Origin: an uncultured Bacteroidales bacterium
Lineage (GTDB): Bacteria; Bacteroidota; Bacteroidia; Bacteroidales; UBA932
Assembly: GCA_944326235.1 (NCBI GenBank)
Contig: CALVDH010000002.1
Coordinates: 1-64,000 of the forward strand
Direction of reading: 5' to 3'
DNA: 64,000 nucleotides
Program-made: the position numbers and the translations under genes
Notes under the pieces: model-generated
The model's input: the letters and a program-made list of their open reading frames with translations, nothing else
Told to the model about the DNA's origin: nothing
The model's database searches: none
Shown: positions 8,743-16,574 of the stretch, one piece after another
How the letters are laid out: each line of letters begins with the position of its first letter
How positions within the stretch are numbered: the first letter of the stretch is position 1

Positions 8743-9246
8743 ATGAATAAACAGATAATACGAAATTGGTCCAAAAGCGACATTCCTGCTTTGGCCAAAT
8801 ATCTTAACAACAAGAAAATATGGGACAATTGCAGAGACAGTCTGCCATACCCCTATACTGAAGAGGACGCGTCCCGATTCATAGAATCTACCAAATGTCA
8901 AAATGGACGACAGCATAACTACTGCATCGAAGTCAACGGAGAAGCCGCAGGCAACATAAGTTTTATCCGTGGAACAGACGTGGAGCGCTATAATGCCGAA
9001 CTAGGTTACTGGCTTGCAGAATGTTACTGGAACAGAGGAATAATGACCTCCGTGCTGCGACATGCCATAGACGATTACTTCCTTCACACAGATGCAATAC
9101 GTATCTACGCTAATGTATACGCAAACAATCCGGCTTCAATGAAAGTACTGGAAAATAATGGGTTCAGGAAATGCGGGATTCATGAAAAAGCGTGCTTCAA
9201 AAACGGAGAATTCATAGATTGCCATTACTTTGAACTGCTTAAATGA
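8743..9246 (+). CDS. GNAT-family N-acetyltransferase (RimJ/RimL-like)
   Basis: A 167-residue acetyltransferase with the GNAT fold: an N-terminal IRNWSKSDIPALAKYLNN start, the AELGYWLAECYWNRGIMTSVLRHAI stretch (acetyl-CoA-binding motif A) and the closing NPASMKVLENNGFRKCG motif typical of RimJ/RimL relatives. It would acetylate an amine on a protein, antibiotic or small molecule; the substrate cannot be told. The gene is intact and of normal length, unlike its broken neighbour. Both are bracketed by the 322-323 bp repeats. Codons look slightly more AT-rich than those of the surrounding core genes. Confidence 0.82.
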   Translation: MNKQIIRNWSKSDIPALAKYLNNKKIWDNCRDSLPYPYTEEDASRFIESTKCQNGRQHNYCIEVNGEAAGNISFIRGTDVERYNAELGYWLAECYWNRGIMTSVLRHAIDDYFLHTDAIRIYANVYANNPASMKVLENNGFRKCGIHEKACFKNGEFIDCHYFELLK

Positions 9247-9251
9247 GGGGG

Positions 9252-9267
9252 TGGGATTAAGCCGCGC
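9252..9267. repeat. 16-bp direct repeat TGGGATTAAGCCGCGC, left copy
   Basis: The same 16 bases recur at 9618-9633. The pair brackets modular repeat copy 2 at 14 and 13 bases from its ends. This left copy looks like a truncated version of the terminator hairpin that is complete at the right copy. Confidence 0.6.
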
Positions 9268-9281
9268 AAGGTGAATTTTTA

Positions 9282-9604
9282 AGTCTGTAATTGACTGATT
9301 TGAAGATTTCGCTGGAGAACAAATAGTTACGGAATCATGCGGACAACAGACTGAATGGTACGCCCGAGGCGTGTATTTCTTTAAATGCGCCTGGAAGGTG
9401 CTGTGGCAGGGGTAGTCTGAGGTCTGTACGTTTTCTAGAGGACGAGTCTGTTATCCGATGATTCCGTGTAAAATGCTATCATATAGCAATGTATGCGGAT
9501 ATCGGGATAACAGACTCGTGGTGAAAGTTTTCAGTCTGTAAATCGAGTACTTTGTGTAAGTTTTTATGAGACATTGGAATATGTAAAACTGAGTTGAACA
9601 GACT
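9282..9604 (+). repeat. Modular inverted-repeat element, copy 2 (323 bp)
   Basis: It contains AGTCTGT / ACAGACT in strict alternation: + at 9282, - at 9346, + at 9445, - at 9510, + at 9533, - at 9598. These bound three modules of 71, 72 and 72 bases. Module 2 is a strong imperfect hairpin (ACGAGTCTGTTATCC paired with GGATAACAGACTCGT). Module 1, read in reverse, resembles the left half of module 2 (AGTCTGTT-TCCG-ATGATTCCGT). Module 3 resembles module 2 in the same direction (AGTCTGT.A..CGA....T..GTGTAA). It lies between the GNAT gene and a terminator, opposite copy 1. Confidence 0.78.
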
Positions 9605-9624
9605 GGTTGGGAATAGTTGGGATT

Positions 9625-9647
9625 AAGCCGCGCGGGGGCGGCTTTTT
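9625..9647 (+). terminator. Rho-independent terminator
   Basis: A hairpin AAGCCGC / GCGGCTT (9625-9631, 9638-9644) followed by T5. On the plus strand it would end transcripts coming from the GNAT gene. Bases 9648-9770 show nothing recognisable. Confidence 0.6.
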
Positions 9648-9772
9648 CCCTGACCCTGCGCCGCGGGCGATCTTACATACGCCGGGGGACGCAGGATGTG
9701 CCGGGCTTTGCCCGGATTTTTTGCACCGCAAGAACATTCCGTAAGCAAGCTTCCGGACTGCCCTTCCGGCAC

Positions 9773-9800
9773 AAAAAACGCCCAACCTTAAGGTCGGGCG
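9773..9800 (-). terminator. Terminator of tRNA-Arg
   Basis: Read on the minus strand, CGCCCGACC - TTAA - GGTTGGGCG is a 9-bp stem with one wobble, followed by T6. It lies 20 bases beyond the 3' end of the tRNA. Confidence 0.75.
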
Positions 9801-9820
9801 CATCCTGCTTGTTGCGTCTG

Positions 9821-9894
9821 TGATCCGGTTGGGATTCGAACCCAAGACCCACAGCTTAGAAGGCTGTTGCTCTATCCAGCTGAGCTACCGGACC
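9821..9894 (-). tRNA. tRNA-Arg (anticodon TCT)
   Basis: A 74-nt cloverleaf: acceptor stem GGTCCGG/CCGGATC with discriminator A, D stem GCTC/GAGC, anticodon stem ACAGC/GCTGT with loop CTTCTAA (anticodon TCT), and T arm TTGGG-TTCGAAT-CCCAA. CCA is not encoded. Its 3' end faces the accessory patch at 6.7-9.6 kb. Confidence 0.95.
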
Positions 9895-10047
9895 CGGAGT
9901 CATTCGGATGGGCTCGCACGCCTTGTTGTACTCTTTTAGGTACTGAGCGTCGCCTGTTTCCCGAATGCGGCTGCAAAGATAGAAAAATATTTACATTCCC
10001 AAATTTTTTCCATAACTTTACCAGCCTAACTTTAAAACACTGAGAGA

Positions 10048-12219
10048 ATGGAAGAGAACAGAGAGCTGGGACTGGCGTGGGAGCTGGTTGAGAGGACGGG
10101 GGTTCATGTGTTTCTGACCGGTAAGGCGGGGACGGGCAAGACGACTTTTCTGAAAAGGCTGAGGGACGAGGGTACGAAGCGGATGGTGGTGCTGGCGCCT
10201 ACGGGGATTGCGGCCATCAATGCGGGCGGTATGACGCTGCACTCGTTTTTCCAGCTGCCTTTCGCACCATATATTCCTGATACATCGTTTACTGTCGGCG
10301 GCGGAGCTCAGGCGGCAAGGTATTTCCGTTTCAGCCGCGAGAAGAAGAACATCATCCGGAGCATGGACCTGCTGGTGATAGACGAGATAAGCATGGTGCG
10401 AGCCGACCTGCTGGACTCGGTGGACAATGTTCTGAGGCGTTTCAGGGACCGCAGCAAGCCGTTCGGCGGTGTGCAGCTGCTGATGATCGGAGACCTGCAG
10501 CAGCTCGCGCCGGTAGTTAAGGACGAGGAGTGGGAAATGCTTAGAACGTACTACGACACCCCTTATTTCTTTTCCAGCACTGCCCTCCGCAAAACCGAAT
10601 TCTGCACCGTGGAGCTCAGGAAGGTCTACCGCCAGAGCGACAGCCGCTTCCTGGACCTGCTCAACAGCATCCGGGACGGCCGTTGCGGGAAGGATGTACT
10701 GAAGGCCCTGAACGAGCGGTACATCCCCGATTTTCACCCCAAGAAGGAAGACGGCTATATCCACCTGGTGACCCATAACCTCCAAGCCCAGCGCATCAAC
10801 GACCGGGAGATGGAGCTGCTCGCAGGGCCCTCCTACTCTTTCCATGCCGTCATCGAGGGCAAGTTCCCCGACTATGCCTACCCCGCCGACGAGACCCTGA
10901 CCTTAAAGAAAGGAGCGCAGGTGATGTTCGTCAAGAACGATACCTCAGGCGAGCACCGCTACGTCAACGGCACGATAGGTGAGGTTACGGACATCTCGGA
11001 AGACATGATTGAGGTGCAATGCCGCGACAGCGGAGCCACATACACCATCCAGCAGGAGACATGGAGCAATGCCCGCTACGTCCTGGACGAGGACACCCGG
11101 GAGATCCGCGAGGAGGTCGAGGGCACCTTCCGCCAGTATCCGCTGAAGCCGGCCTGGGCCATCACGATACACAAGAGCCAGGGCTTGACTTTTGACCGGG
11201 CCATCATCGATGCCCGCGCTGCATTTGCTCACGGCCAGACCTATGTGGCCCTGAGCCGCTGCCGGACCCTCGAAGGCCTGGTGCTGAGCTCTCCCCTCGC
11301 CTCCCGGACGGTCATAAGCGACAGTGCCGTGGAGGATTTTACCCGGCAGAGCAAGCTCACCGAACCGGACGCGGAGCGCATAGGAACGCTCCGGCGGCAG
11401 TATTTCCTCGACCTGCTGACGGACCTCTTTGATTTTTCCGGGATAGAGAAACCTCTGAGAAAATACATCCGGACAGCTGAAGAGCACCTCCAGAAGCTCT
11501 ATCCCAAGCAGATAGCCGGACACCGGGAGGCTTTGGAGCATTTTGCCGCAGAGGTGACGGAAGTTGCCCTGAAATTCCGCCCCCAGTACACCCGGATGGT
11601 GGAAAGTACTCCCGACGGCTATGCCTCCAGCTCCGTCCTGCAGGAGAGGATCCGCTCCGGCGCTGAGTACTTCAGGGAGAAACTCGAGGCTCTCGGAGAG
11701 ATATTCAACCCAGCCTCCCGCCTGAGTTCGGACAACAAGGAGATAGAAAAGCTGCTGAGCCAGAGCATGGAGGAATTTTACGACAGTCTCCGCCTCCGGA
11801 CCGCCCTCCTGGAATTTACCGCAGGCACCGGCTTCGAGACCTGCGCCTATCTCCGCAAGAAGGACCTGTTGTCAATAGAAGGGCCCGGTCCTGCACCTAA
11901 AAAGGCAAAGTCCACCTCAGAGGAAAATAAGAAGACGAAGGAGCAGAAGGTGGAGGTTCCGGCGGATATCCTGCATCCCAGGTTGTTCAGCGCCTTGGTG
12001 GCCTGGCGCCGCTCGGAGGCAACTGCAAGGAATGTCCCAGCGTACGTCGTCCTTCAGCAGAAGGCCCTTCTCGGCATCAGCAACCTACTGCCGCAGGACC
12101 TGCCGTCGCTGCTGCGGGTCCCGTATTTCGGCAAGGCCGGTGCGGAAAAATACGGGGAGCGTATTCTGGAAATGGTCAAGGAATACCTCAGCGGTAAAGA
12201 TGACACTGCCGGGGTATAA
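10048..12219 (+). CDS. PIF1-like helicase with C-terminal HRDC domain
   Basis: A 723-residue superfamily-1B DNA helicase. Motif I is GKAGTGKT (25-32), motif Ia APTGIAAINAGG, motif II DEIS (112-115), motif III GDLQQLAPV, and the late motifs include TIHKSQGLTFDRAIID and YVALSRCRTLEGL. Residues from about 640 (PRLFSALVAWRRSEATARNVPAYVVLQQ) form an HRDC-type nucleic-acid-binding domain. Such PIF1/HRDC proteins are widespread in Bacteroidetes and are thought to unwind G-quadruplexes or recombination intermediates. It is a stand-alone gene; a weak -7 like TAACTTTA precedes it. Confidence 0.88.
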   Translation: MEENRELGLAWELVERTGVHVFLTGKAGTGKTTFLKRLRDEGTKRMVVLAPTGIAAINAGGMTLHSFFQLPFAPYIPDTSFTVGGGAQAARYFRFSREKKNIIRSMDLLVIDEISMVRADLLDSVDNVLRRFRDRSKPFGGVQLLMIGDLQQLAPVVKDEEWEMLRTYYDTPYFFSSTALRKTEFCTVELRKVYRQSDSRFLDLLNSIRDGRCGKDVLKALNERYIPDFHPKKEDGYIHLVTHNLQAQRINDREMELLAGPSYSFHAVIEGKFPDYAYPADETLTLKKGAQVMFVKNDTSGEHRYVNGTIGEVTDISEDMIEVQCRDSGATYTIQQETWSNARYVLDEDTREIREEVEGTFRQYPLKPAWAITIHKSQGLTFDRAIIDARAAFAHGQTYVALSRCRTLEGLVLSSPLASRTVISDSAVEDFTRQSKLTEPDAERIGTLRRQYFLDLLTDLFDFSGIEKPLRKYIRTAEEHLQKLYPKQIAGHREALEHFAAEVTEVALKFRPQYTRMVESTPDGYASSSVLQERIRSGAEYFREKLEALGEIFNPASRLSSDNKEIEKLLSQSMEEFYDSLRLRTALLEFTAGTGFETCAYLRKKDLLSIEGPGPAPKKAKSTSEENKKTKEQKVEVPADILHPRLFSALVAWRRSEATARNVPAYVVLQQKALLGISNLLPQDLPSLLRVPYFGKAGAEKYGERILEMVKEYLSGKDDTAGV

Positions 12220-12345
12220 GTAATTCACAGATACAGACCGACATGAAAAACTAAACCCGATAGCTTGACAGAGTCAGGGGCTACCGGGAATCAACAATGC
12301 AAATATAATGATTTATTGTTAATAACAAAAGAATATGTGTAAATT

Positions 12346-13038
12346 ATGAAGTTTGTGGATTTTGAAGGGATCGTGTCACCTAAGAGAATTAGCAGATATT
12401 TAACGGCATGTAACGGAAATACTCGCAAGGCCATGACGTTGTATCGTTATAACCTTAGGCTGTCGCAGGAAGTGTTTACTGTTGTCAGTTGTTTTGAAGT
12501 TGCATTAAGAAATGCGATAGACTCGCTGCTGGTTCCTGTTTTTGGTCCGGAATGGTTAAAAAACAGTATACAATCGGGCGGTATATTCTATGGTGATCAG
12601 TTTAAATACACTAAAAGAATTATCGAGAAAGCATATATTAAATTAGCATCCAACGGAATTTATTCTCATTCAAAACTGCTCGCAGAAATGGAATTTGGGG
12701 TTTGGAAATATATGTTTTCTCAGAAGCAGTTCCGGGCTACAGGATGCGTTCTTCTGAAAATTTTCCCATCTAAGCCCCGTTCGTCTATACAAATACAGTA
12801 TAATCACTCGTATATATTCAATGAGTTGGATAAGGTAAACACCTTGAGAAATAGAATTGCACACCACGAACCTGTCTGTTTCTATCTTAATGCATCCGTT
12901 ATCAATACAGGATATATTGTAAACGAATATCAGAAAATACAGATGCTTTTCTCCTGGATGAATATAGACAGCAAATCAATGCTGTACGGCTTGGATCATG
13001 TACTGGATGTGTGTGATAAAATTAATCAATTGATGTAG
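12346..13038 (+). CDS. Abi-like protein with a HEPN-type motif
   Basis: A 230-residue cytoplasmic protein of the Abi_2/AbiD-F-like group. The diagnostic stretch is TLRNRIAHHEP (166-176), which gives the R-x4-H pair (R168, H173) of HEPN ribonucleases. The N-terminal SRYLTACNGNTRKAMTLYRYNLRLS and F..VEVALRNAID parts also match the family. Relatives act in abortive infection or as toxins, but no partner antitoxin gene is next to it. The gene is clearly more AT-rich than its neighbours, which suggests recent transfer. The ATG is preceded by an AT-rich tract without a clear -7 element. Confidence 0.7.
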   Translation: MKFVDFEGIVSPKRISRYLTACNGNTRKAMTLYRYNLRLSQEVFTVVSCFEVALRNAIDSLLVPVFGPEWLKNSIQSGGIFYGDQFKYTKRIIEKAYIKLASNGIYSHSKLLAEMEFGVWKYMFSQKQFRATGCVLLKIFPSKPRSSIQIQYNHSYIFNELDKVNTLRNRIAHHEPVCFYLNASVINTGYIVNEYQKIQMLFSWMNIDSKSMLYGLDHVLDVCDKINQLM

Positions 13039-13054
13039 AATAGAAGTTATTTTA

Positions 13055-13062
13055 TATCTTTG
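13055..13062 (+). promoter_or_regulatory. -7 element TATCTTTG
   Basis: A perfect TAnnTTTG 20 bases before the nicotinamidase ATG. A TTG at 13030-13032 lies at about -33 spacing. Confidence 0.6.
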
Positions 13063-13082
13063 TTTGTTCAACAATACCAACA

Positions 13083-13631
13083 ATGAGAAAGCTGTTAATG
13101 ATCGTAGACCCGCAGATAGACTTCATAAGCGGAAGCCTGAAGGTGGAGGGTGCAAAGGAAAAAATGGACGCTCTTGCCGACTACATCCTCAGGACCGACG
13201 GGGAATACATCTGCAAGCTGATAACCATGGACCAGCATCCCTACCGGCACTGTTCGTTCTACGAGAATGGAGGGCAGTGGCCGATGCACTGCGTGGTGAA
13301 TACCATTGGCGCTGCCGTCTATCAGCCGATTATGGACGCCGTGTACAATACTCAGGGTGAGGTGAAGATGTTCCGCAAGGGCGAGAAGAAAAATTTCGAG
13401 GAGTACTCCATCTTCAAGAACCTCTGTTCGGCCCGCCACATAGATTTCCTGCTCTACCGCCTGGATATCGAAGTAGTGGATGTCTGCGGTATCGCCGGAG
13501 ATGTCTGCGTACTCAACACTCTCAAGGACGGCATCGCCATCTACGGCCGCTCTCCTCAGTTCAATGTACTGGAGGAATACTGCCCCTCGATCGACGGAGG
13601 CACGGCCCTCCGGGAGTTTCTGGAGTCATAA
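13083..13631 (+). CDS. pncA: Nicotinamidase (isochorismatase-fold cysteine hydrolase)
   Basis: A 182-residue amidohydrolase expected to convert nicotinamide to nicotinate and ammonia. The catalytic triad is D9 (VDPQIDF), K99 (FRKGEK) and C142 (AGDVCV). The metal-binding DQHPYRHCSF (D50, H52, H56) and the WPMHCV stretch are specific to nicotinamidases rather than isochorismatases. The isochorismatase-fold length is normal. Nicotinate phosphoribosyltransferase, the next enzyme of NAD salvage, is at 60.4 kb. Confidence 0.88.
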   Translation: MRKLLMIVDPQIDFISGSLKVEGAKEKMDALADYILRTDGEYICKLITMDQHPYRHCSFYENGGQWPMHCVVNTIGAAVYQPIMDAVYNTQGEVKMFRKGEKKNFEEYSIFKNLCSARHIDFLLYRLDIEVVDVCGIAGDVCVLNTLKDGIAIYGRSPQFNVLEEYCPSIDGGTALREFLES

Positions 13632-13688
13632 AGTAAAATTGGGAGATTATTCTGTAATCCGGGTTGCGGACGGTACGGGCACGGAATG

Positions 13689-13696
13689 TAACTTTG
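13689..13696 (+). promoter_or_regulatory. -7 element TAACTTTG
   Basis: A perfect TAnnTTTG 21 bases before ATG 13718, with TTG at 13664-13666 upstream. It rules out the earlier in-frame start at 13664 and fixes the flavodoxin start. Confidence 0.6.
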
Positions 13697-13717
13697 CAGA
13701 AAAATTATCCATCGGAT

Positions 13718-14263
13718 ATGAAACGTATTATTCCAACCATTGCGGCGGCCCTGGCGGTATGCCTGACGGCCACTGCACAGAATCAGCAAGTTATGAACAG
13801 TAAAAAGACACTCGTGGCCTACTTCTCAGCCACCGGAACTACTGAGAGGGTTGCAAAACTTATTGCAGAAGTCACCGGCGGAGACCTTTACGAAATCACT
13901 CCCGTACAGGAATACACTGCCGCCGACCTCGACTGGACCGACAAGACATCCCGCAGCACTAAGGAAATGAACGACTCCAAGTCCCGCCCCGCCATCAAGG
14001 CAGACCTGCAGAACGCCGGCAGCTACGACGTAATCTACATCGGCTACCCCATCTGGTGGAACCTCGCGCCCCGTGCCGTGAACACCTTTTTAGAGACCTA
14101 CGACTTCTCCGGCAAGACCGTCATCCCCTTCGCCACCTCCGGTGGCAGCGGCATCACCAACTCCGCCGCCCAGCTCAGAAAAGAGTATCCCGCACTCGAC
14201 TGGCAGAGCGGCAAGCTGCTCAACGGCGCCTCCCGGACTGCCATCGAAGCCTGGGTTAGATAA
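13718..14263 (+). CDS. Exported flavodoxin
   Basis: A 181-residue flavodoxin-fold protein preceded by a signal peptide (MKRIIPTIAAALAVCLTATA). The FMN phosphate loop is FSATGTTER, and IGYPIWWNLAPRAVNTFLETYDF and FATSGGSGI form the ring-binding loops of the Flavodoxin_4 group. Exported flavodoxins of this type are common in Bacteroidetes; their redox partners are largely unknown. The start at 13718 is chosen because the promoter -7 box lies between it and the longer alternative. Its 3' end meets the K+ channel gene tail to tail. Confidence 0.85.
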   Translation: MKRIIPTIAAALAVCLTATAQNQQVMNSKKTLVAYFSATGTTERVAKLIAEVTGGDLYEITPVQEYTAADLDWTDKTSRSTKEMNDSKSRPAIKADLQNAGSYDVIYIGYPIWWNLAPRAVNTFLETYDFSGKTVIPFATSGGSGITNSAAQLRKEYPALDWQSGKLLNGASRTAIEAWVR

Positions 14264-14265
14264 TT

Positions 14266-15003
14266 TCAGTTCTTTTTCGAAAGTTTGTCCTTCATCGAAG
14301 CGATGAACGCCGAACTTATGATACCGGTGGGGATGGCCAGCATGGCTATGCCCACGAAACTGATGAAAGCACAGAGAATACGTCCGATGGGAGTAACAGG
14401 ATAAATGTCTCCGTATCCAACTGTAGTAAAGGTGATTACAGCCCACCACATGCTGTCTCCGATGTTCTTGAACACTTCGGGCTGGGCACCTTTCTCCACG
14501 AAGTATACCAGTATGGCCGAAAAGCAGATGATGATAAGACAGGCGGTGAACGCGGTCAGAAGTTCGGAGCGCACTGATTTCATCACTTTCAGGATGAGCT
14601 GGAAGGCTGTGGAATAGCGTATAAGCTTGAACACCACGAACACATACGGCAGTATGATGATATGGACGATCTCGGTATCCCAGTAGAAGTAAGTCATTAC
14701 AAACGGAATGACCGCCACCAAGTCCACAAGCCCGTAGAAAGAAAAAACATACTTCAGACGGCTGCGGTATGCCGGGAGGCCTTGATAAAGCGCAGGCGCT
14801 GAATATATCCGAAGCAGATACTCAATCAGGAATACCAGCGAGGCGAAATGTATAAAGCTCTGGAACAGCCAGCCGTACTGCTGGAATTCCTTGAAGGAAG
14901 AGAGCACTACCGACGTGATGGAAAGCAAAATGAAAAGCATGGCCGTAAAACGGACTACCCTGCTTTTCAAGAATTTCTGTACGATATCGATTCGTTTTTC
15001 CAT
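14266..15003 (-). CDS. Voltage-gated K+ channel-like ion transporter
   Basis: A 245-residue membrane protein with six predicted segments in the Kv layout: S1-S4 (about 20-140), then pore helix and selectivity filter TFTTVGYGDIYP and S6 (GRILCAFISFVGIAMLAIPTGIIS). The S4-like segment (VFKLIRYSTAFQLILKVMKSVRSEL) has few basic residues, so strong voltage sensing is uncertain. A start 11 codons further up is possible, but a TAAGTTTG promoter lies inside that extension, so M at 15003 is preferred. It would carry K+ across the inner membrane. Confidence 0.88.
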   Translation of the reverse strand: MEKRIDIVQKFLKSRVVRFTAMLFILLSITSVVLSSFKEFQQYGWLFQSFIHFASLVFLIEYLLRIYSAPALYQGLPAYRSRLKYVFSFYGLVDLVAVIPFVMTYFYWDTEIVHIIILPYVFVVFKLIRYSTAFQLILKVMKSVRSELLTAFTACLIIICFSAILVYFVEKGAQPEVFKNIGDSMWWAVITFTTVGYGDIYPVTPIGRILCAFISFVGIAMLAIPTGIISSAFIASMKDKLSKKN

Positions 15004-15023
15004 AGCAAATAACTGCTGTCCCG

Positions 15024-15031
15024 CAAACTTA
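15024..15031 (-). promoter_or_regulatory. -7 element TAAGTTTG of the K+ channel gene
   Basis: A perfect TAnnTTTG on the minus strand, 20 bases before the chosen ATG (15003). It decides the start codon. Confidence 0.6.
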
Positions 15032-15208
15032 CGCAAATTTTATGACAATGCGCGATTTTCCGTTGGAATTCAGTCATCTTCTCCGGTACAACTCCCGTGC
15101 ACATCGTTTTGCGGGCATACACAACAATACAGCATCTCCTTCAACGAATTGACTTCGTGGTGCAAACGGTTTTTGAGTAAGTTGATAATCTACGGGTTGT
15201 AAATCACA

Positions 15209-15248
15209 CTGCACATTTGCCCCCTTTTGAGACAGGGCAAATGTGCAG
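15209..15248. terminator. Perfect 14-bp hairpin, probable terminator
   Basis: CTGCACATTTGCCC (15209-15222) pairs perfectly with GGGCAAATGTGCAG (15235-15248). It lies seven bases past the stop of the aspartyl-protease gene. A T-rich stretch (ttcctttttat) follows only on the plus strand, so termination of the minus-strand gene may depend on the stem alone. Confidence 0.6.
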
Positions 15249-15255
15249 TTCCTTT

Positions 15256-16470
15256 TTATAGACTTACCTTACGGAGCTTACCGTTCTTTCCCCTGATTTC
15301 CAAATCGATAACTGATGCTGTATCCAACAAAGGCATTAGGGTCTTATAACTGTTATTGTCCACTGGAGAGCCATTGACCGCCATGATTGTGTCCCCCAGG
15401 ACAAGACCGGCCCTGAATGCCGGACTGTTGTCCTCCATGTAATTTACTATCCATCCGGCACCGATATCCGTTCTGTCCACGGTCCTGAATCCTCTGTCCA
15501 CACCCTCCACTTTCTTCTCTACTTGGAACGGGGAAAGATACAGCACTTTGCCCTCAAAATCCAGAATAATATTGTAACGGCTTGAAAATATCTCAATACC
15601 TGCCAGTCCTGCATATTCTGTCTGCATTCCCAATGCTCCTTTCTTATCTAAAGAATAACTGACTTCCACACCTTTCAGAGTATCCTGTCCGATAATCACC
15701 GCTTCGGAGGTGATACATACTCTCGAGGAACCGCCTCCAATCCCTCCATTCAGGAAATGCCCTGTCTTTCTGTCCACATCAAGCTCATCCAAGGCATTCT
15801 CCTCTGCGCAGCCACCGGCAATGGATATACCGCTTCTACTGCCAAGATCCAATATGAAACTGCCGGCTACCTGCTTCCCCGGAAACCGCACCTCCAGATC
15901 CAGATACACTCTCCCGGCCTCATCAATACGTACAGGCAACCCGGTATATCCCTGCAGCATCTCATGCCGGACAGTGTCCAGATTCCTCATATATGAATGT
16001 TCAAAATTGATTTCCAGTGGCTTGTCCATGAAATTGTCCATTCCGACGATACCGTCCGCCCCGCAGCCTACGATATCCCTGAGTCCCAATATGACCGTCC
16101 TGCCGAAGCGCTCCTCAAGGTTTACAGCCGATACCGTGACAGTATCCGTTACCAGATCCACAAGCTGCGCTCCTTCTCCGACTCCACCCAGACTCGCTTT
16201 GATTTTCATCCGGCCAGCGAGATCCACACTGTCCAGCCTGCAGAAATCCTTATCGAGATACAGCATGTCAGCCCCGGTATCGAACAGCAGACGGCAGCTG
16301 TCTTTACCGTTCAGAAGCGCATTCAGGTAAATGTGTCCGTCCACCTCGAACGGAACCGCATCCTCAGGGATGTAATAAGATGAAGACGTCTCCGTATCCT
16401 TTTCAGCAGTCTTGCTCCCGCAGCATGCAAAAGCGGGTATCATCAGGATGATTAACAGAATCTTTCTCAT
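15256..16470 (-). CDS. Retropepsin-like aspartyl protease with PDZ domain, lipoprotein
   Basis: A 404-residue protein with a lipobox near C16/C17 (PAFACC), so membrane-anchored outside the cytoplasm. An aspartyl-protease active site is seen in LLFDTGAD (D64). A second half-site-like stretch, SFILDLGSRSGIS, lies near residue 210, giving two pepsin-like repeats as in Bacteroidetes 'aspartyl protease family' proteins. A C-terminal PDZ domain (about 320-400; AGWIVNYMEDNSPAFRAGLVLGDTIMAVNG) should bind substrate C-termini. The second motif has LGS instead of TG, so dimerisation or one-site catalysis are both possible. M at 16470 is preferred over a start eight codons earlier because it begins the lipoprotein signal. 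Confidence 0.8.
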   Translation of the reverse strand: MRKILLIILMIPAFACCGSKTAEKDTETSSSYYIPEDAVPFEVDGHIYLNALLNGKDSCRLLFDTGADMLYLDKDFCRLDSVDLAGRMKIKASLGGVGEGAQLVDLVTDTVTVSAVNLEERFGRTVILGLRDIVGCGADGIVGMDNFMDKPLEINFEHSYMRNLDTVRHEMLQGYTGLPVRIDEAGRVYLDLEVRFPGKQVAGSFILDLGSRSGISIAGGCAEENALDELDVDRKTGHFLNGGIGGGSSRVCITSEAVIIGQDTLKGVEVSYSLDKKGALGMQTEYAGLAGIEIFSSRYNIILDFEGKVLYLSPFQVEKKVEGVDRGFRTVDRTDIGAGWIVNYMEDNSPAFRAGLVLGDTIMAVNGSPVDNNSYKTLMPLLDTASVIDLEIRGKNGKLRKVSL

Positions 16471-16491
16471 AGCTGATTTTAAGTACAACCA

Positions 16492-16499
16492 CAAATGTA
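16492..16499 (-). promoter_or_regulatory. -7 element TACATTTG of the aspartyl-protease gene
   Basis: A perfect TAnnTTTG on the minus strand, 21 bases before the ATG at 16470. It overlaps the longer alternative start, which it argues against. Confidence 0.6.
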
Positions 16500-16510
16500 G
16501 TGATTTTCAG

Positions 16511-16548
16511 GCAAAATAAAAAGGCTGTGTCAAAAATGTCACAGCCTT
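16511..16548 (-). terminator. Terminator after the serpin gene
   Basis: On the minus strand AAGGCTGTG / CACAGCCTT (16548-16540, 16529-16521) forms a 9-bp stem followed by TTTTTATTTTG. It closes the lysine-fermentation transcript including the serpin gene. Confidence 0.8.
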
Positions 16549-16574
16549 CAAGACAATATTCTGAAAAATCTCCG

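Noticed and set aside
9605-9894. tRNA-Arg as attachment site for the accessory patch
   Set aside because: Only about 8 bases of the tRNA T-arm (TTGGGATT) recur nearby, no integrase is present and no second copy of the tRNA 3' end was found at the far side of the patch.
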